Positions 60,195 through 64,000 of a stretch of 64,000 nucleotides of DNA are shown piece by piece (the stretch's first letter is position 1; every line of letters begins with the position of its first letter). Source of the DNA: Amycolatopsis nigrescens CSC17Ta-90 (GTDB lineage: Bacteria; Actinomycetota; Actinomycetes; Mycobacteriales; Pseudonocardiaceae). The stretch lies in contig NZ_ARVW01000001.1 in NCBI RefSeq assembly GCF_000384315.1, forward strand, positions 186,001 to 250,000, given 5' to 3'. The translations under genes were made by a program, and so were the position numbers. A model generated the notes under the pieces. The model was not told the origin of the DNA. It did no database searches and was given only the letters and a program-made list of their open reading frames with translations.

Positions 60195-60695
60195 ATGGTT
60201 ATGCCATCACGTTCGATTATCGCGGCCGCGGCAGGCACGATCGTGACCGCGATCGCTGCCGGGATCACCGCAGGAGATGCCACGGCGTCCGAAGGGGCCT
60301 CTCCTACCACCGGGTCCCACGAGGGGTGGCAACGCTCCACGGTGGAGGATCGCTCCTACCCAGGGGCCACAAAAATCCTTGCTGAGCAGGGAATCTCACT
60401 CAAGCACGGGGACGGCAAGATCCTGCTCGCCGGCTGCGGCAGCGCCACGGACCTGGCCGAAGTGCACAGTCGGAGCAAGGGCAGGTTCTGCTTCAGCGTC
60501 GCCGGCCCGACCGGCTATTTGGCGCTGGACCTTCCCGATACCTACTCCGTCAAGGGAAACAGTTACCGCCTGCAGGTCAGCCTCACCGCGCAGGGTCGAA
60601 CTACCACATCAACGGTTGAAAAGAACACCTGGACACCGGTCGGCGAAGGAGCCAATACCGCACCCAGCGTCCTCGTCGAGATCCGCACCGCTTAA
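60195..60695 (+). CDS. Secreted small protein, function unknown
   Basis: 166 residues from ATG 60195, with AAGGAG upstream. Signal peptide about 1-31 (IIAAAAGTIVTAIAAGITAG). The mature part has a two-Cys segment LLAGCGSATDLAEVHSRSKG then RFCFSV, probably a disulfide, followed by beta-strand-rich sequence (YRLQVSLTAQGRTTTSTVEK). The next gene encodes a secreted trypsin-fold protein, also plus strand, and the pair may function together at the cell surface. No family recognised. Confidence 0.7.
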   Translation: MVMPSRSIIAAAAGTIVTAIAAGITAGDATASEGASPTTGSHEGWQRSTVEDRSYPGATKILAEQGISLKHGDGKILLAGCGSATDLAEVHSRSKGRFCFSVAGPTGYLALDLPDTYSVKGNSYRLQVSLTAQGRTTTSTVEKNTWTPVGEGANTAPSVLVEIRTA

Positions 60696-60858
60696 CACTG
60701 TCGCCAACGGCACAATGTTGACTTGTTGAGTTCTCCAGGAAACACCGAAAGTGCTCGATCGAATGGGTGTTGATTGGTTGATGAACCAAGGAAACACTCC
60801 TCAGTCGCGCACGTTGCCAGTCACGCCATCAACACGAATCAGTCAAGGAGCCGTACCC

Positions 60859-62403
60859 ATGTCCTCACCACGCTCAACCGCACGCCGAGCGACGGCACTC
60901 GCCTCCCTCGTCCTCGCCACGACGAGCATGGCCGCCGCTCCGGCGTCGGCGATCAGCGGCGGCGCCCCGGCGGCCGACCGCAGCCACCGGTTTGTCGCGA
61001 AGGTCACCGTCGGCGACCAGAGTTGCACCGGGGCACTGGTCGCCCCGCAGTGGCTGCTCACCGCCGCGAGTTGTTTCGCCGACACCCCGGACCAGGGATT
61101 CCACATCCCCGCCGGGCCACCCCGCCAACGCTCGACGGCGGTGATCGGCCGCACGATCCTGTCCCAGGACGACGGTCAGGTCGTCGCCATCACCGACCTC
61201 GTCCCCCGGGACGGCCGCGATCTCACGCTCGCCAAGCTGGCCACCCCGGTCACCGGCATCACCCCGGTGCCGGTCACCCGCACCGCGCCGAAAGCCGGCG
61301 AGGAACTCCTGGTCGCCGGCTACGGTCGCACCTCCACCGAGTGGGTTCCCGACCGGCTGCACACCGCCACCTTCACCGCACGCGAACTCACCGACACCAC
61401 CTTCACCATCACCGGCAAAGACCCGGCTACCGCCTCCACTTGCCGCGGCGACGCCGGCGGACCCGCCTTGCGGGACACCAACGGGAACGTCGAACTGGTC
61501 GCGATCAACAGTGTTTCCTGGCAGGGCGGCTGCATCGGAGAGACCGAGACCCGCACCGGCTCCACCGAGGCTCGTGTGGACGACCTGGGTGACTGGATCC
61601 GGCGGCATGTGCCCGACCTCGCCATCGAGTGCGCTGCCGCGGCGCCGGTGTTCACCACCCGCGGGGACGGCAGCATGTGGCTGTATCAGCACACCGACCC
61701 CCGCAACGGCAGCTTCTCCTGGATCAACGACAACGGGCAGGCCATCGGCTCCGGCTGGCTCGGCACCCGCGCCGTCGCAGCCCCCGGCGGCGTGGTCTAC
61801 CAGGCCAACAGCAACGGCGAGCTCCGCCGGTTCCGCTGGAACGGCACCACCTGGGACCTCAACACCGGCCCCACCCCCTACTACCAGGTCATCGACGGCG
61901 GCTGGGGCCGCTACGCCACCGCCGAGTACCGCAACCGCATCACCGTCGACACCACCGGGCACATCTACACCATCGAACCCGATGGCAACCTGCACCGGCG
62001 CACCTACGACCCTGCCACCGGCAACTGGAACCACCGCGTCCTCAAAGACGGCTGGGCCAAATACGATCTCATCGTCGCCGCCGGCGACGGCGTCCTCTAC
62101 GCCCGCACCCCCAACGGCGAGCTGTTCCGGTTCGTCTACAACGCCACCTCCGGTGAATGGACCCAGTGGGCCAAGCCCTCGGGCACTGGCTGGAACACCT
62201 TCAAAACCATCATGTCCGTCGGCGGAGACGTCCTCTACGGCTCCCACCCCGACGAAAACGGCGGCCTGCTCTGGTACCGCCACCTCCCCGCCAGCGACAC
62301 CTGGGCACCCACCGGCCGCAACCAGGGCAAACTCATCGGCACCGGCTGGTACGACCTCTACGACATGACCGCGGCACCCGACACCTGCAGGCTCACCCCC
62401 TGA
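60859..62403 (+). CDS. Secreted trypsin-fold pseudoprotease with tachylectin-like beta-propeller
   Basis: 514 residues from ATG 60859 (AAGGAG upstream). Signal 1-31 (ending APASA), then ISGGAPAADRSHRFVAKVTV, the usual IxGG activation-like end of S1 proteases. The catalytic His block is LLTAASCF: Ser71 stands where His57 belongs. Asp121 (RDLTLAKL) is kept, and the Ser195 loop reads CRGDAGGPAL, Ala199 for Ser. The fold is therefore an S1 protease without His and Ser, so almost certainly inactive as a protease. From about residue 260 there are tachylectin-type blades (GSMWLYQHTDPRNGSFSW, then VYQANSNGELRRFRWNG), a glycan-binding propeller. Likely a secreted binding protein. Confidence 0.85.
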   Translation: MSSPRSTARRATALASLVLATTSMAAAPASAISGGAPAADRSHRFVAKVTVGDQSCTGALVAPQWLLTAASCFADTPDQGFHIPAGPPRQRSTAVIGRTILSQDDGQVVAITDLVPRDGRDLTLAKLATPVTGITPVPVTRTAPKAGEELLVAGYGRTSTEWVPDRLHTATFTARELTDTTFTITGKDPATASTCRGDAGGPALRDTNGNVELVAINSVSWQGGCIGETETRTGSTEARVDDLGDWIRRHVPDLAIECAAAAPVFTTRGDGSMWLYQHTDPRNGSFSWINDNGQAIGSGWLGTRAVAAPGGVVYQANSNGELRRFRWNGTTWDLNTGPTPYYQVIDGGWGRYATAEYRNRITVDTTGHIYTIEPDGNLHRRTYDPATGNWNHRVLKDGWAKYDLIVAAGDGVLYARTPNGELFRFVYNATSGEWTQWAKPSGTGWNTFKTIMSVGGDVLYGSHPDENGGLLWYRHLPASDTWAPTGRNQGKLIGTGWYDLYDMTAAPDTCRLTP

Positions 62404-62407
62404 CCCG

Positions 62408-62449
62408 TTCGCGCCGGCCCCGGACGCCTTCGCCCGGGGCCGGCGCGAA
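62408..62449 (+). terminator. Intrinsic-like terminator hairpin after the pseudoprotease gene
   Basis: TTCGCGCCGGCCCCGG (62408-62423) and its exact complement (62434-62449) make a 16-bp perfect stem with a 10-nt loop 4 bp after the stop codon. No T tract, as is common for actinobacterial terminators. Confidence 0.8.
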
Positions 62450-62591
62450 TAGCCCGGCATACGGCAGACGTTTCCCGGAATTGTCCAGCAGTCAACACTG
62501 GCCTCCGGCGCCGCGCTGCGGGAACAGTAGAACGCAGATGCGGGCACAACGCGGACTTCCCGCCACACATCGTCAGCAAGAGGAGCGAATC

Positions 62592-64000
62592 GTGACGGGA
62601 TCCGCCGTTTCCGGCCACCGGCATGCGCAACTGCACCGGCTTCACACGGCGGTGCTCGACCGGGCCTGCGCCACGCTGTGCCTCGACGTCTTCGACACCG
62701 TGCTGTGGCGACGAGTGCCGCGGCCGACCGACCTGTTCGGCCTTCTTGGTGCCCGGCTCCGCGATGACGGCCGGTGCCCGTCGTGGGTCACCGACGCCAC
62801 CTTCCGCCAGCTGAGGATCGACGCGGAACGCGCGGCACGCGCACAAGGCGATGCCCTTGGCGGCGAGGTATCGCTCACCGAGATCTGGCGTGCCATGCCG
62901 CTGTCCCTGTTCCGCGACACCACGCTGGACGAACTGATCCGGGCGGAGGTCGACCTCGAACGCGCGATGACCGAGGTCGACCTCGACATCGCGGCGGTGG
63001 CCCGCCTAGCCCGGCGCGGCGGGATCCCGCTGGCCTTGGTGTCGGACACCTATTTCAGCCGGGAACAGCTCGCTCAGCTGCTCGACCGTCCCGAACTCGA
63101 CGCTTTGCGCGGTGCCCGAATTTTTCGCTCGCAGGAGTACGGAGCAGACAAGTCCAGCGGACTGTGGGACATCGTCGCCCGGGAACTCGGTCACAGCCCG
63201 GAGCGGATTCTGCACGTCGGTGATCACGAGACCGCCGATCACGAGATCCCTGGCAAACTCGGCATCCGCACGGTGCACTACCGGCGGCTGGACGAGGACT
63301 TCAGCCGAATGCTCGAGCGTGAACAAGAACCCGTGAACGCCCTCGGGCCAACCGTCACCGGCCTCGACCAGGAGCATGGTGACTTCGGACTGACCAGCAT
63401 GCGGGCGAAGGTCCTCCAGACCGGCGGCCGGACGACGTCTTCGGCCACCGGGACCGCCTGGCGGTTCGGTGCCGCCGTGCTCGGACCCGTGCTGACCGGG
63501 TTCGCCGAATGGGTAGCCCTGCGCGCGCACGCGGCGGGTCTGCGCACCGTCTGGTGTCCGATGCGTGAGGGTGAATTGCTCTCCGAACTGGTGAACAACG
63601 CCGCCGACGCGCGCGGGCTGGCGGTCGTGGCCAAACCGGTGTGGTTGTCCCGCCACGTGGCCTCACTGGCCGCGCTCGACTGCACGAGCCGGAGGGCGGT
63701 CCAGGAGTTCATCCGAGGGCGCCACTTGCTGACGGTTCGGCAGTTGCTGGAGGTACTGCACCTGCGCGCCGGCGAGATCCCCCACCTGGCGGCGGAACTC
63801 GACACGCTGCTCGACAACCGGCAAGTCGCCGCCCAGCTCGGTGTCGCACTCACCGAAACCCCTCATCTGCTGAACCGGCTACGGGTCACCACCACCGCAG
63901 CCCGCGAGCGGCTGCTCAAAGCGCTTCGGGACGCCGGTGCCCTGGCCGGCTCCGAACTCCCGCTGGTCGATCTCGGCTGGGGCGGCACCATCCAGCTGCA
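62592..64000 (+). CDS. HAD-superfamily protein, COG5610 type (capsule/glycan-cluster associated); 3' end cut by window
   Basis: At least 469 residues from GTG 62592 (AGGAG before it); open to the end. HAD motif I CLDVFDTVLWR (D-x-F-D-T), motif II LALVSDTYFS, motif III region GADKSSGLWDIV, motif IV ILHVGDHETADHEIP. After about residue 280 the second domain (TVWCPMREGELLSELVN, VDLGWGGTIQL at the cut) matches the C-terminal part of COG5610 predicted hydrolases, which are found in O-antigen, capsule and exopolysaccharide loci. Such a protein usually sits among glycosyltransferases, so a glycan cluster may begin just outside. Confidence 0.85.
   Translation, partial: MTGSAVSGHRHAQLHRLHTAVLDRACATLCLDVFDTVLWRRVPRPTDLFGLLGARLRDDGRCPSWVTDATFRQLRIDAERAARAQGDALGGEVSLTEIWRAMPLSLFRDTTLDELIRAEVDLERAMTEVDLDIAAVARLARRGGIPLALVSDTYFSREQLAQLLDRPELDALRGARIFRSQEYGADKSSGLWDIVARELGHSPERILHVGDHETADHEIPGKLGIRTVHYRRLDEDFSRMLEREQEPVNALGPTVTGLDQEHGDFGLTSMRAKVLQTGGRTTSSATGTAWRFGAAVLGPVLTGFAEWVALRAHAAGLRTVWCPMREGELLSELVNNAADARGLAVVAKPVWLSRHVASLAALDCTSRRAVQEFIRGRHLLTVRQLLEVLHLRAGEIPHLAAELDTLLDNRQVAAQLGVALTETPHLLNRLRVTTTAARERLLKALRDAGALAGSELPLVDLGWGGTIQL

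Noticed and set aside
1-64000. CRISPR array, rRNA genes, prophage structural genes, intact transposases
   Set aside because: Looked for on both strands; no regularly spaced repeats, rRNA-like stretches, capsid or terminase genes, or DDE transposases were found.

Overview
The window is high-GC actinobacterial chromosome, most likely Pseudonocardiaceae (Amycolatopsis or a close relative). That placement is an inference from mycothiol-linked proteins (an MDMPI enzyme, a mycoredoxin), an FBP/EF-G-binding protein, many TetR-controlled exporters, apparently leaderless genes with TAnnnT boxes 6-7 nt before GTG/ATG, and a bacterial cutinase. No rRNA, CRISPR array or intact transposase was seen. The content is accessory: regulators facing single enzymes or exporters, secreted hydrolases, ECF sigma factors, and toxin/immunity remnants.

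Layout. 1-2000: tail of a TgmC-type peptide methyltransferase (edge of a possible graspetide-like RiPP locus), a decayed integration scar and a CAU tRNA that looks like tRNA-Ile2. 2085-9600: SDR, ECF sigma factor with SnoaL domain, MDMPI protein, SodC-like protein plus lactonase, a TetR/MpaB-oxygenase operon and a secreted PET-hydrolase-type cutinase. 9607-16802: TetR/DHA2 exporter pair, an unusual tail-anchored protein, release factor 3, and a TetR gene facing an FBP/SGNH-hydrolase operon. 16828-20997: a pterin-type locus in which an atypical GTP cyclohydrolase I, an MFS exporter and an LLM flavin oxidoreductase form one operon, divergent from a FolP2-like protein. 21011-27590: nucleotidyltransferase, PhzF/NCS1 permease pair, two alpha/beta hydrolases, hemerythrin and mycoredoxin. 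27878-32030: two DHA2 exporters and a TetR gene with a 20-bp perfect inverted-repeat operator; the second exporter is coupled to an FMN reductase. 32097-35952: a siderophore ABC importer under an IdeR/DmdR-type iron box that covers the promoter and start codon. 35962-43864: WYL regulator/VOC, GT87 mannosyltransferase, SigE-type ECF with membrane partner, two class-C beta-lactamase-fold hydrolases and a TetR. 43880-46034: GNAT, a RamB-like pseudogene and an HNH (DUF222) endonuclease. 46153-53483: PNPOx-like protein, P450, secreted repeat protein, O-methyltransferase, quinone oxidoreductase/TetR, and an ECF41 sigma factor with its carboxymuconolactone-decarboxylase partner. 53561-59955: orphan immunity genes behind a truncated CdiA-CT-like toxin, a P450, then an intact 1222-aa polymorphic toxin with its immunity gene. 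60195-64000: two small secreted genes, one a trypsin-fold protein without catalytic His and Ser fused to a tachylectin-like propeller, and a COG5610-type HAD protein cut by the window end.

The strongest candidates for something new are the 16.8-21.0 kb pterin-type locus, the displaced toxin/immunity module at 53.6-54.3 kb, the inactive protease-lectin at 60.9 kb, and several long perfect palindromes, one of them inside a coding sequence. All function calls come from reading motifs by eye; none was checked by database search.
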